From assembly GCF_963678845.1 (NCBI RefSeq), contig NZ_OY787464.1:1302001-1366000 (forward strand): DNA of 64,000 nucleotides. Direction: 5' to 3'. Origin of the DNA: an uncultured Bacteroides sp. GTDB lineage: Bacteria > Bacteroidota > Bacteroidia > Bacteroidales > Bacteroidaceae. The notes below the pieces were generated by a model, which made no database searches, was not told where the DNA came from, and was given only the letters and a program-made list of their open reading frames with translations. The translations under genes and the position numbers were made by a program. Shown piece after piece: positions 17,020 to 25,902 of the stretch. Every line of letters begins with the position of its first letter. Position 1 is the first letter of the stretch.

Positions 17020-17963
17020 TGAGCAAAGCATTAGTAAAAACAGATTTTAATTTTCCGGGACAAAAGAGTGTTTACCACGGAAAAGTACGCGATGTGTATA
17101 ATATCAATGACGAATTATTGGTGATGGTTGTAAGTGACCGCATCTCTGCATTCGACGTTATTCTGCCCGAAGGTATTCCTTACAAGGGACAAGTGTTGAA
17201 TCAGATTGCTGCAAAATTCCTTGATGCAACTGCTGATATTGTGCCTAACTGGAAAGTTGCAACTCCAGACCCAATGGTTACCGTAGGCATCAAATGTATA
17301 CCTTTCGAAGTTGAAATGGTTGTACGCGGATATCTTACCGGTCACGCATGGAGAGAATATAAAGAAGGCAAACGTACCCTTTGCGGCGTAGCAATGCCCG
17401 AAGGAATGAAAGAAAACCAACCTTTCCCAACTCCTATCATTACTCCTACCACCAAAGCTTATGAAGGTCATGACGAAGATATCTCTAAAGAAGAAATCAT
17501 AGCACAGGGCATCGTAAGCAAAGAAGATTATGAGCAATTGGAAAAATACACATTGGCAGTTTACGCCCGCGGATGTGAAATTGCAAAACAGATGGGCCTT
17601 ATTCTTGTTGATACAAAGTACGAATTTGGAAAGAAGGATGACAAAATTATCCTGATGGACGAAATTCATACTCCAGACTCTTCCCGTTATTTCTATGCTG
17701 AAGGCTTTGAAGAACGTTTGGCTAAAAACGAACCACAGAAACAGTTATCAAAAGAGTTCGTTCGTCAATGGCTTATCGAAAACGGTTTCCAGGGAAAAGA
17801 AGGACAACAGGTTCCTGCAATGACAGAAGAATATGTAAATAGTGTAGCTGAACGTTACATTGAATTATATGAAAACATCGTTGGAGAGAAGTTTGTAAAA
17901 GCAAGCCTTGATGATGTAGCTGCCAGAATTGAAAAGAATGTAACAGCATTCCTTACTAAATAA
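17019..17963 (+). CDS. purC: Phosphoribosylaminoimidazolesuccinocarboxamide synthase
   Basis: Joins aspartate to CAIR using ATP to make SAICAR in purine synthesis. A 314-residue protein, the longer form also found in yeast and Bacteroidetes. Seen are YHGKVRDVY near residue 19 (ATP site), SDRISAFDV, VVRGYLTGHAW and the acidic MDEIHTPDSSRYF, all conserved in SAICAR synthetase. Starts inside the phoH stop codon and is followed by a hairpin at 17977. Confidence 0.97.
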   Translation: MSKALVKTDFNFPGQKSVYHGKVRDVYNINDELLVMVVSDRISAFDVILPEGIPYKGQVLNQIAAKFLDATADIVPNWKVATPDPMVTVGIKCIPFEVEMVVRGYLTGHAWREYKEGKRTLCGVAMPEGMKENQPFPTPIITPTTKAYEGHDEDISKEEIIAQGIVSKEDYEQLEKYTLAVYARGCEIAKQMGLILVDTKYEFGKKDDKIILMDEIHTPDSSRYFYAEGFEERLAKNEPQKQLSKEFVRQWLIENGFQGKEGQQVPAMTEEYVNSVAERYIELYENIVGEKFVKASLDDVAARIEKNVTAFLTK

Positions 17964-17976
17964 AAATACTTTTAAA

Positions 17977-18010
17977 TGAATAATAAGAGGCTCTGTTCTC
18001 TTATTATTCA
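17977..18010 (+). terminator. Hairpin after purC, probable terminator
   Basis: Perfect 13-bp stem TGAATAATAAGAG / CTCTTATTATTCA with an 8-nt loop. Downstream is T-rich, but the main T-run starts some 20 nt later, so termination may be partial. Confidence 0.6.
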
Positions 18011-18064
18011 TTATTTCTATTGCAACACTTTTTTATTTTTTAATTTATTCATTTTTGCTCGTAC

Positions 18065-18802
18065 ATGAAATATCCCCAAGAAGAAATTAAGCCTTATAGC
18101 TCTGACGGCAAGAAAGCCGTTCAAGTGGAGAAGATGTTTGATAACATTGCTCATCATTATGACCTGCTAAATCATGCCCTTTCATTGGGAATTGACAAAG
18201 GATGGAGACGTAAAGCAATTGCGTGGCTCAAGCCTTTCCGCCCACAAAAGATGATGGATATAGCTACAGGAACAGGAGACTTTGCTATTCAGGCTTACCG
18301 GGATCTTTTACCTGAAGAACTTATTGGCACTGATATTTCAGAGGGGATGATGAAAATTGGAAGAGAAAAGGTTCAGAAGATTGGTTTGGAACAAAATATT
18401 TCTTTTGCCAAAGAAGATTGCACAGATCTTTCATTTGCCGATAATTCCTTTGATGCAATTACTGTTGCTTTCGGTATCCGTAATTTCGAAAACCTTGATA
18501 AAGGGCTTTCAGAAATGCATAGGGTACTTACGGAGAACGGACATTTGGTTATACTGGAACTTACCACACCTGAATCATTTCCTATGAAGCAGCTATTTGC
18601 TATCTATTCAAAAGTTGTGATTCCTACTCTAGGCAAGCTCCTATCTAAAGATAGCAATGCTTATACTTATCTGCCTCAAACCATCCAGGCTTTTCCTCAA
18701 GGTGAAGTAATGAAGGGAGTAATTGAGAAGGCTGGATTTAAAGATGTTGCTTTCAAGCGACTGACTTTCGGTCTTTGTACACTATACACTGCTGCTAAAT
18801 AA
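18065..18802 (+). CDS. ubiE: Demethylmenaquinone C-methyltransferase
   Basis: Methylates demethylmenaquinone with S-adenosylmethionine in the last step of menaquinone synthesis (also called MenG). 245 residues. Motif I DIATGTGDFA (65-74) binds SAM; KMFDNIAHHYDLLNHALSLG at the N-terminus and VAFGIRNFENL are signatures of the UbiE family. First of three closely spaced genes with aroE and an alpha/beta hydrolase (gaps of 21 nt). Bacteroidetes respire with menaquinone, so the menaquinone role is assumed. Confidence 0.94.
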   Translation: MKYPQEEIKPYSSDGKKAVQVEKMFDNIAHHYDLLNHALSLGIDKGWRRKAIAWLKPFRPQKMMDIATGTGDFAIQAYRDLLPEELIGTDISEGMMKIGREKVQKIGLEQNISFAKEDCTDLSFADNSFDAITVAFGIRNFENLDKGLSEMHRVLTENGHLVILELTTPESFPMKQLFAIYSKVVIPTLGKLLSKDSNAYTYLPQTIQAFPQGEVMKGVIEKAGFKDVAFKRLTFGLCTLYTAAK

Positions 18803-18823
18803 CAAAAATCTAAATCAATTTTT

Positions 18824-19567
18824 ATGCAAAAATATGGATTAATAGGCTATCCACTCAAACATTCCTTCTCGATTGGATACTTCAACGAAAAGTTCAAATC
18901 AGAAGGTATTGATGCCGAGTATATAAACTTTGAAATTCCTGACATCAAGGCTTTTAAGGGAATAATTGACGAAAATCCTAACCTTTGCGGAATGAATGTT
19001 ACTATTCCGTATAAAGAACAGGTGATTCCTTTTCTTGACGAACTGAGCGAGAATGCAGCTGCCATTGGTGCGGTAAATGTGATTAAGATTATCCGTCAAA
19101 AAGGGAAAGTAAAACTAGTTGGTTATAATTCCGACATCATTGGTTTTTCACAGTCCATTGAACCTTTCATATTAAAAGGAGATCACAAAAAAGCACTTAT
19201 TCTGGGAACAGGAGGGGCTTCTAAGGCAATATTCCACGGACTAAAGGATTTAGGTGTAGAAGGTACTTACGTTTCCCGCACCAAGGAACCAGGAAAACTG
19301 ACTTACGAAGAGCTTACTCCTGAAATTATGGCTGAGAATACTATTATAGTGAACTGTACCCCTGTAGGTATGTATCCAAATGAGAGATTCTGCCCGGATA
19401 TTCCTTATGAGTTACTTACCCCAAAACATTTGCTATACGATTTAATTTATAATCCTGACACTACCCTTTTCATGAAAAAAGGAGCGGAACGGGGAGCCAA
19501 AACAAAGAATGGTTTGGAGATGCTTTTACTTCAGGCATTCGCAGGATGGGAAATCTGGAATAAATAA
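18824..19567 (+). CDS. aroE: Shikimate dehydrogenase (NADP+)
   Basis: Reduces 3-dehydroshikimate to shikimate in aromatic amino-acid synthesis. At 247 residues it is a little shorter than E. coli AroE. The shikimate-binding HSFS (13-16), NVTIPYKE with catalytic Lys64, NSD (Asp104) and the nucleotide-binding LGTGGASKA (128-136) are all present, so it should be active. Lies 21 nt after ubiE and 21 nt before the hydrolase gene. Confidence 0.95.
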   Translation: MQKYGLIGYPLKHSFSIGYFNEKFKSEGIDAEYINFEIPDIKAFKGIIDENPNLCGMNVTIPYKEQVIPFLDELSENAAAIGAVNVIKIIRQKGKVKLVGYNSDIIGFSQSIEPFILKGDHKKALILGTGGASKAIFHGLKDLGVEGTYVSRTKEPGKLTYEELTPEIMAENTIIVNCTPVGMYPNERFCPDIPYELLTPKHLLYDLIYNPDTTLFMKKGAERGAKTKNGLEMLLLQAFAGWEIWNK

Positions 19568-19588
19568 TTATATATAAATAGAAGAAAG

Positions 19589-20536
19589 ATGATTAAAGTT
19601 GTAAGATATGCGCTTCTGGCTCTGTTGATTATTCTCTTTGGAGGTATTACCTGGGGAAGCTTCTATATGCTCGATTATTCACTGACTTCTAATCGTAAAG
19701 GGAAAGACAAAGCCGAGTCATACAAGTATATGTATGAAAACTATCCTTATCTGCACCCTTGGGTAGACAGCCTGAAGCAGGCTTCCGCTTTAAAAGACAC
19801 TTTTATTATAGGCAATGAAAACACCAAACTTCATGCCTATTACATAGCTGCCAGCCACCCAACAAAAAAAACGGCAGTACTTGTTCACGGATATACTGAT
19901 AATGCTATCCGCATGCTAATGATTGGTTATTTGTATAATCACGAAATGAATTACAATGTTATTCTTCCCGATCTGCATGCACATGGTCAAAGCGAAGGAA
20001 ATACTATTCAGATGGGATGGAAGGACCGCCTAGATGTGATTAAATGGATTAACGTGGCAAAAGCAATTTACGGTGACAGCATAAGCATTGTGGTGCACGG
20101 CATCTCAATGGGAGCCGCTACTACCATGATGGTTAGTGGAGAAATACTCCCAGCTAATGTAAAATGCTTTGTGGAAGATTGCGGTTATACCAGTGTATGG
20201 GATGAATTTTCCCAAGAGTTAAAGAAACGTTTTGACCTGCCGGCATTCCCTTTATTGAACTCCACTAGTTTGCTATGCAAAATAAAATACGGATGGACAT
20301 TCAAAGAAGCCTCATCTCTGGATCAGATTAAGAAATGTCATTTGCCAATGTTCTTTATTCACGGAGATGCCGACAAGTATGTTCCCACATGGATGGTTTA
20401 TCCGCTCTATGAAGCAAAGCCTGCTCCAAAAATGTTATGGATTGTTCCGGGAGCCGAACATGCAAAATCTTACAAACAAAATCCAAAGATGTATCTGGCA
20501 AAAGTAAAATCATTCACAGACTCTTATATCAACTAA
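19589..20536 (+). CDS. Membrane-anchored alpha/beta hydrolase
   Basis: A 315-residue protein with one N-terminal membrane segment (about 7-25) that anchors it, probably facing the periplasm. Hydrolase features: VHGYTDN (oxyanion region, about 99-105), PDLHAHGQS, the nucleophile elbow GISMGA with Ser173, HGDADKYVP with the acid residue at 260-262, and His291 in GAEHAKSY. A complete serine-hydrolase triad is therefore likely. It resembles the BAAT/acyl-peptidase-like group (YqkD-like); the substrate is unknown. Last gene of the ubiE-aroE unit. Confidence 0.82.
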   Translation: MIKVVRYALLALLIILFGGITWGSFYMLDYSLTSNRKGKDKAESYKYMYENYPYLHPWVDSLKQASALKDTFIIGNENTKLHAYYIAASHPTKKTAVLVHGYTDNAIRMLMIGYLYNHEMNYNVILPDLHAHGQSEGNTIQMGWKDRLDVIKWINVAKAIYGDSISIVVHGISMGAATTMMVSGEILPANVKCFVEDCGYTSVWDEFSQELKKRFDLPAFPLLNSTSLLCKIKYGWTFKEASSLDQIKKCHLPMFFIHGDADKYVPTWMVYPLYEAKPAPKMLWIVPGAEHAKSYKQNPKMYLAKVKSFTDSYIN

Positions 20537-20600
20537 CCTTTTTCTTTTTTCCTTAACTGCTTTTATAGAGAAAGATAAGCCGTTATACCAAATACTTTTA

Positions 20601-20608
20601 TATCTTTG
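20601..20608 (+). promoter_or_regulatory. -7 promoter box for the HU-TPM-LemA genes (TATCTTTG)
   Basis: Exact consensus match. Transcription would begin at about 20615, directly before repeat island 3, so the island would form most of the leader. Confidence 0.6.
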
Positions 20609-20615
20609 TCACTAA

Positions 20616-20697
20616 TATATTATTGTCAGCTTGTACAACTCAGGAGATTGGCTTGTACAAGCCAGACAGTCAACCTGTACAACCCAGCAATAATATA
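20616..20697 (+). repeat. 22-bp-period palindrome island 3 (TGTACA cores) in the HU leader
   Basis: TGTACA cores at 20632, 20654 and 20676 are exactly 22 bp apart. The ends form a 10-bp inverted repeat TATATTATTG (20616-20625) / CAATAATATA (20688-20697). 20629-20665 matches island 1 in two identical 15-bp blocks. It starts next to the expected transcription start of the HU gene and ends 35 nt before its ATG. Confidence 0.8.
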
Positions 20698-20732
20698 ACC
20701 TGAAAGATCACCTAATTAAAAGAAGAAAAAGA

Positions 20733-21146
20733 ATGAGTATTCTCTATCAAATGAATCAAATCAACGATAACACCAACGCTGATGAAAAAAAGAAACGCGG
20801 ACTGAGACCTACTGTTCTTTCACGTGCAAACTATAATATTAACGACTTGGCCGATTATCTCAGCAGTGGTTCACCTGTGAAGAAGGGAGAAATAATGAGT
20901 GCAATTACACAGATTGCCTCTGGGATAGAGAATCTTTTAAAAGACGGGAATACCGTAACGATCGATAATTTCGGAACATTCTCTTTAACAGCTACAAGCA
21001 GACTAGTTGAAAATGCCAGCGGAATACGTGCTGAATCAATCCATATTAACAAGGTTGTTTTTCAAGCCACCAGAGTAGCAAAAAAACGCATTGAGAGTGC
21101 TGAATTTGAACGTTTTGACCCTAAAAGAATGAATAAACGGAAATAG
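20733..21146 (+). CDS. HU family DNA-binding protein
   Basis: A 137-residue nucleoid-type protein. An N-terminal basic tail of about 20 residues precedes the HU-like domain; VKKGEIMSAITQIASGIENLLKDGNTVTI matches the dimer helices and first strand, DNFGTFSL the conserved GxF turn and INKVVFQATRVAKKRI the arm-to-C-terminal part. It is longer than E. coli HU (90) and belongs to the HU-related (DUF4469/HU-CCDC-like) proteins common in Bacteroidetes. It leads a unit with TPM and LemA genes (gaps of 6 and 26 nt). Confidence 0.85.
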   Translation: MSILYQMNQINDNTNADEKKKRGLRPTVLSRANYNINDLADYLSSGSPVKKGEIMSAITQIASGIENLLKDGNTVTIDNFGTFSLTATSRLVENASGIRAESIHINKVVFQATRVAKKRIESAEFERFDPKRMNKRK

Positions 21147-21152
21147 ACTATT

Positions 21153-22085
21153 ATGAAATTATTAAAAAGCACCATACTACTACTTTTGCTAAGCCTTTGC
21201 TTTCAGGTAAATGCCCAGGTAAAGGAATACACACTGGAAAACGTTCCCAATGTGCGTCTGCAAAACAAAATGCGCTACGTGAGCAATCCCGACGGAATTT
21301 TATCGCAGGAGGCTTGTGATTCAATTGACAGTATGCTATGGAAACTAGAACAGAAAACCTCCATAGAAGTGGTGGTGGTTGTTCTCCCTTCCATTGGCAA
21401 CAATGATTGTTTTCAGTTTACTCACGATCTGCTCAACAAATGGGGAGTGGGAAAGAAAGGAAAGGACAATGGACTAATGATTCTTCTGGTAGAGGACCAA
21501 CGCCACATTCAGTTTGAAACCGGATACGGACTGGAAGGTGATTTACCTGATGCCATCTGCAAAAGAATACAAACTCGTAAAATGAATCCTTTTTTCCGTA
21601 ACAACAACTGGAACGGTGGAATGGTTTCGGGAATTCAATCTATATGTGCCCGTCTTGATGGTTCCATGACAAATGATGAGGCAGATAAAGATGAAGGAAG
21701 CGGAAACATTATGCTTTTGTTCTTTGCCGCAGCAGGGTTTGTTATGCTGGTTGGCTTTATTGGCGGTATAGCTTCCTGGAGGGCAACACGATGTCCCAAC
21801 TGCAAAAAGCACATGCTTCAACGTACAGATTCTCGTCTTCTTTCACTTCGTAACGGAGTAAAGCGGGAAGAGGTAGTATATACATGTCGCAACTGTGGAC
21901 ATAAAGTAGTTCGGGAAATAGAATCATCCGATGATAATTACCGGGGAGGCGGAAGAGGTGGCCTTGGTGGAGGAATATTCATGGGAGGCCTTGGCGGCGG
22001 TCTTGGCTCCGGAGGAGGAGGATTTAGTGGTGGAAGCTTCGGCGGCGGTATGTCCGGCGGTGGAGGTGCAGGTTCAAGTTTTTAA
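21153..22085 (+). CDS. TPM-domain membrane protein with zinc ribbon and Gly-rich tail
   Basis: A 310-residue protein. Signal peptide (about 1-22), then a TPM domain (PF04536, about 35-165) with VSNPDGILSQEACDSID and DNGLMILLVEDQRHIQFETG. A membrane segment (about 188-208) is followed by a zinc-ribbon-like pair CPNCKKH ... CRNCGHK (about 215-250) and a glycine/serine-rich end of about 45 residues. TPM proteins of the YgcG group usually sit beside LemA, as here, and have been linked to membrane protein turnover or quality control; the role is not known. The zinc ribbon is an extra feature beyond the simplest family form. Confidence 0.88.
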   Translation: MKLLKSTILLLLLSLCFQVNAQVKEYTLENVPNVRLQNKMRYVSNPDGILSQEACDSIDSMLWKLEQKTSIEVVVVVLPSIGNNDCFQFTHDLLNKWGVGKKGKDNGLMILLVEDQRHIQFETGYGLEGDLPDAICKRIQTRKMNPFFRNNNWNGGMVSGIQSICARLDGSMTNDEADKDEGSGNIMLLFFAAAGFVMLVGFIGGIASWRATRCPNCKKHMLQRTDSRLLSLRNGVKREEVVYTCRNCGHKVVREIESSDDNYRGGGRGGLGGGIFMGGLGGGLGSGGGGFSGGSFGGGMSGGGGAGSSF

Positions 22086-22111
22086 AAACATAAAATAAAA
22101 GAAAAACAAGT

Positions 22112-22693
22112 ATGAAAAAATCAGTAATTATTACTATTGCAGTCATTGTACTGCTTGCATTGCTAGGTTCAAGCTCATATAATTCAATGGTAGATAAACA
22201 AGAAGGAGTTACAAAAGCCTGGTCGAATGTAGAAAACCAGTACCAACGTCGTTCGGATCTTATTCCAAACTTGGTTAATACAGTGAAAGGCTATGCTACA
22301 CACGAAAAAAGCACTTTGGAAGGTGTGGTTGCGGCTCGATCTAAAGCCACACAAATAACCATTGATCCCGATAAATTGACTCCAGAAAAATTGCAGGCTT
22401 ACCAAAAAGCACAGGGCGATGTAACTACAGCTCTTGGCAAACTGTTGGCTATCACCGAGAATTATCCAAACCTGAAAGCCAACGAAAATTTCCTTGAGTT
22501 GCAGTCTCAGCTGGAAGGCACAGAAAACCGTATATCAGTAGAACGCGGACGATTCAATGAATTAGCAAAAGAATACAACGCATATATCCGTAAATTCCCA
22601 AGAAATATCTTTGCCGGAATGTTTGGATTTGAGAAGAAACCGTATTTCGAAGCTGAAGCAGGTGCAGAAAAGGCTCCAAAGGTGCAGTTCTGA
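22112..22693 (+). CDS. lemA: LemA family protein
   Basis: A 193-residue protein with one N-terminal membrane helix (about 5-22) and a helical outer domain. YNSMVDKQEGVTKAWSNVENQYQRR and RSDLIPNLVNTVKGYATHEK are hallmark LemA segments (PF04011). Partner of the TPM protein encoded just upstream; the pair is widely conserved but its function remains unclear. Confidence 0.95.
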   Translation: MKKSVIITIAVIVLLALLGSSSYNSMVDKQEGVTKAWSNVENQYQRRSDLIPNLVNTVKGYATHEKSTLEGVVAARSKATQITIDPDKLTPEKLQAYQKAQGDVTTALGKLLAITENYPNLKANENFLELQSQLEGTENRISVERGRFNELAKEYNAYIRKFPRNIFAGMFGFEKKPYFEAEAGAEKAPKVQF

Positions 22694-22701
22694 TATAAAC
22701 A

Positions 22702-22733
22702 TTTGCCTACTAGAAAAAAATGCAGTACTTTTG
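22702..22733 (+). promoter_or_regulatory. Promoter of the purM-prfA-pyrF operon
   Basis: TTTG at 22702-22705 and TACTTTTG at 22726-22733, with 20 nt between, fit the -33/-7 Bacteroidetes layout. The start codon is 39 nt downstream. Confidence 0.7.
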
Positions 22734-22771
22734 CGTGCTGTATATAAACATCTTTTTATTATAAACAAAAA

Positions 22772-23938
22772 ATGAGTAATCAACGATACATGCAGCGTGG
22801 CGTTTCAGCATCCAAAGAAGATGTGCATAACGCTATTAAGAACATCGACAAGGGTATCTTTCCCCAGGCTTTCTGTAAAATCATTCCTGATATTTTAGGC
22901 GGCGATCCTGAATATTGCAACATTATGCATGCCGACGGGGCTGGAACAAAGTCCAGTCTGGCTTATCTTTATTGGAAAGAAACTGGTGATATCTCTGTGT
23001 GGAAAGGAATTGCACAGGATGCGTTGATTATGAACATTGATGATTTACTGTGCGTGGGTGCAGTAGACAATATACTGGTTTCTTCCACAATAGGCCGTAA
23101 CAAGCTACTGATTCCGGGAGAAGTAATCTCGGCTATCATTAACGGAACAGACGAATTACTGGCAGAACTTCGCGAAATGGGTGTTGGTGTTTATGCCACC
23201 GGTGGTGAAACAGCTGATGTGGGCGACTTGGTTCGCACCATTATTGTGGACAGTACTGTGACTTGCCGCATGAAACGCAGCGACGTTATTGACAATGCTA
23301 ATATCCGTCCGGGAGATATAATTGTGGGATTAGCTTCTTATGGACAGGCTACATACGAAAAAGAGTACAACGGTGGTATGGGAAGTAACGGTTTAACTTC
23401 TGCCCGTCACGATGTATTTGCTAAATATCTTGCAGAAAAATATCCTGAAAGTTATGATGCCGGCGTTCCTGCAGATCTTGTCTATTCAGGTGGACTGAAA
23501 CTGACCGACCCAATAGAAGGTATCAGCATTGATGCCGGAAAGATGGTGCTCTCTCCTACCCGTACTTATGCTCCGTTCGTAAAGAAGTTGCTTGATGCTC
23601 TTCGTCCTGAAATTCACGGAATGGTACACTGTTCCGGTGGTGCACAAACAAAAGTGCTTCACTTTGTGGACAAGGTAAGAGTTGTTAAGGATAATCTATT
23701 CCCTGTTCCTCCCCTGTTCAAGACTATTCAGGAACAATCGGGTACAGACTGGAGCGAGATGTATAAGGTATTCAATATGGGACACCGCCTGGAAGTATAT
23801 CTTTCACCAGAACATGCTGAAGAGGTTATTGCTATCTCTAAATCATTTGGTATTGATGCACAAATCGTTGGTCGCATTGAGGAATCAGATAAAAAAGAAT
23901 TGATCATCAAGAGTGAATTCGGAGAGTTCAGATATTAA
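22772..23938 (+). CDS. purM: Phosphoribosylformylglycinamidine cyclo-ligase
   Basis: AIR synthetase of purine synthesis: closes the imidazole ring of FGAM using ATP. A 388-residue protein, about 40 longer than E. coli PurM, with the AIRS fold. ADGAGTKSSLAYLYW and IAQDALIMNIDDLLCVGA (metal and nucleotide sites) and GGETADVGDLV are seen. The divergent sequence is typical of the Bacteroidetes form, often labelled AIR synthase-related protein, so the exact reaction is likely but not certain. First gene of a tight operon, 3 nt before prfA. Confidence 0.85.
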   Translation: MSNQRYMQRGVSASKEDVHNAIKNIDKGIFPQAFCKIIPDILGGDPEYCNIMHADGAGTKSSLAYLYWKETGDISVWKGIAQDALIMNIDDLLCVGAVDNILVSSTIGRNKLLIPGEVISAIINGTDELLAELREMGVGVYATGGETADVGDLVRTIIVDSTVTCRMKRSDVIDNANIRPGDIIVGLASYGQATYEKEYNGGMGSNGLTSARHDVFAKYLAEKYPESYDAGVPADLVYSGGLKLTDPIEGISIDAGKMVLSPTRTYAPFVKKLLDALRPEIHGMVHCSGGAQTKVLHFVDKVRVVKDNLFPVPPLFKTIQEQSGTDWSEMYKVFNMGHRLEVYLSPEHAEEVIAISKSFGIDAQIVGRIEESDKKELIIKSEFGEFRY

Positions 23939-23941
23939 AAT

Positions 23942-25057
23942 ATGGCAGATTATAACAATACGATTTTAGATAAACTTGAAGGCTTGGTAAGCCGCTTTGA
24001 AGAAATCTCTACCCTCATTACCGACCCTGATGTAATTACAGATATGAAGCGTTACGTGAAACTGACCAAAGAATACAAAGAATTGGAAAATATCATGAAC
24101 GCCCGCAAAGAGTATATACAAATGCTTGATGGAGTTGAGGAAGCCAAAGTAATTTTGGATACTGAACAAGATCAGGAAATGCGTGAAATGGCAAGGGAAG
24201 AACTAAATGTCTGCCAGTCCCGCATTCCGGAACTGGAAGAGGAAATAAAGTTACTCCTTGTTCCTACCGATCCTCAGGATGGTAAAAATGCCATTGTTGA
24301 AATTCGTGGTGGAACTGGTGGAGACGAAGCTGCTATCTTTGCCGGAGACTTATTTCGTATGTATCTGAAATACTGCGAAAACAAAGGATGGAAAGTAGAA
24401 ATAACAAGTACCAGTGAAGGAACATCCGGAGGATTCAAGGAAGTTGTCTTTACCGTAAGCGGTGAAAACGTATACGGAACTTTGAAATATGAATCGGGCG
24501 TACACCGTGTGCAGAGAGTTCCCGCTACTGAAACTCAGGGGCGTGTTCATACATCGGCTTCTTCCGTAGCTGTACTTCCGGAAGCTGAAGAATTTGATGT
24601 AGAAATCAATGAAGGCGAAATTAAATGGGATACATTCCGTTCAGGTGGTGCTGGTGGTCAGAACGTAAACAAGGTGGAATCTGGTGTCCGCTTGCGTTAT
24701 ATCTGGAAGAATCCTAACACTGGTGTTCCAGAAGAAATTCGTATAGAATGTACTGAAACCCGTGACCAGCCAAAGAATAAAGAAAGGGCTCTTACACGAC
24801 TTCGTTCTTTCATCTATGACAAAGAACATCAGAAATACTTGGATGATATTGCTTCCAAGCGTAAAACGATGGTTTCTACAGGTGACCGTTCGGCTAAAAT
24901 CCGTACCTACAACTATCCGCAGGGACGTATTACCGATCACCGCATAAACTATACTATATACAACCTTTCTGCCTTTATGGACGGAGACATTCAGGATTGT
25001 ATCGACCGTCTGATTGTAGCGGAAAATGCAGAACGAATGAAAGAAAGTGAATTATAA
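23942..25057 (+). CDS. prfA: Peptide chain release factor 1
   Basis: Recognises UAA and UAG stop codons and triggers peptide release. A 371-residue protein of normal length. The GGQ motif at 238-240 (RSGGAGGQNVNKVES) is the catalytic loop; its Gln is the usual methylation site. EIRGGTGGDEAA in the PCRF domain and EVVFTVSGENVYGTLKYESG precede it. Between purM and pyrF with gaps of 3 and 11 nt. Confidence 0.97.
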   Translation: MADYNNTILDKLEGLVSRFEEISTLITDPDVITDMKRYVKLTKEYKELENIMNARKEYIQMLDGVEEAKVILDTEQDQEMREMAREELNVCQSRIPELEEEIKLLLVPTDPQDGKNAIVEIRGGTGGDEAAIFAGDLFRMYLKYCENKGWKVEITSTSEGTSGGFKEVVFTVSGENVYGTLKYESGVHRVQRVPATETQGRVHTSASSVAVLPEAEEFDVEINEGEIKWDTFRSGGAGGQNVNKVESGVRLRYIWKNPNTGVPEEIRIECTETRDQPKNKERALTRLRSFIYDKEHQKYLDDIASKRKTMVSTGDRSAKIRTYNYPQGRITDHRINYTIYNLSAFMDGDIQDCIDRLIVAENAERMKESEL

Positions 25058-25068
25058 TATTACTCCCA

Positions 25069-25893
25069 ATGAATAAACAACAATTATTTGAAAATATAAA
25101 ACGCAAAAAATCTTTTCTTTGCGTAGGTCTGGATACTGATATTAAGAAAATACCTGCTCACTTATTAAAAGAAGAAGATCCTATCTTCGCTTTTAACAAA
25201 GCAATCATTGATGCTACTGCCGATTTATGTATAGCATACAAACCAAACCTTGCTTTTTATGAAAGTATGGGAGTAAAAGGTTGGATAGCTTTTGAGAAAA
25301 CAGTTGCTTACATCAAAAAGAATTATCCAGATCAATTTATTATCGCTGATGCAAAACGTGGTGACATTGGAAACACAAGTGAGATGTATGCCCGTTCTTT
25401 CTTCGACGAACTAAATATAGACTCAGTAACTGTTGCTCCTTATATGGGCGAAGACAGTGTGAAACCATTCCTTATTTATCCTGAGAAATGGGTTATTCTA
25501 CTGGCTCTGACCTCCAATAAAGGATCACACGATTTTCAACTTACTGAATATGCCAACGGAGAACGTTTATTTGAAAAAGTATTGAAGACTTCTCAACAAT
25601 GGGCTTCAGACGAACAAATGATGTATGTGGTTGGCGCTACTCAGGGAAAAATGTTCGTAGATATCCGTAAACATGTACCTCATCACTTCTTACTGGTTCC
25701 CGGGGTTGGTGCTCAGGGCGGTTCTCTGGAAGAAGTTTGCAAGTATGGTATGAATGAAATGTGTGGCTTGATTGTTAATTCATCTCGTGGTATTATTTAC
25801 GCGGACAAAACTGAGAACTTTGCTGAAGCAGCAAAAACTGCAGCAAAAGCTGTTCAGATTGAGATGGAAGAACAATTAAAAGCTATTCTATAA
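25069..25893 (+). CDS. pyrF: Orotidine 5'-phosphate decarboxylase
   Basis: Makes UMP from OMP in pyrimidine synthesis. A 274-residue protein of the longer type 2 group. The catalytic DAKRGDIGNTS (about 98-108) contains the Asp-Lys-Asp network. FLCVGLDTDIKKIP near the start and VPGVGAQGG (phosphate binding) complete the active site. Co-transcribed with prfA and the HD hydrolase gene that starts 9 nt later. Confidence 0.96.
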   Translation: MNKQQLFENIKRKKSFLCVGLDTDIKKIPAHLLKEEDPIFAFNKAIIDATADLCIAYKPNLAFYESMGVKGWIAFEKTVAYIKKNYPDQFIIADAKRGDIGNTSEMYARSFFDELNIDSVTVAPYMGEDSVKPFLIYPEKWVILLALTSNKGSHDFQLTEYANGERLFEKVLKTSQQWASDEQMMYVVGATQGKMFVDIRKHVPHHFLLVPGVGAQGGSLEEVCKYGMNEMCGLIVNSSRGIIYADKTENFAEAAKTAAKAVQIEMEEQLKAIL

Positions 25894-25902
25894 TAGATAT
25901 AA

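Noticed and set aside
17115..17669. 184-codon ORF on the minus strand inside purC
   Set aside because: Lies fully opposite a well-conserved gene, has no family match or promoter, and its composition is that of a reverse-frame shadow.
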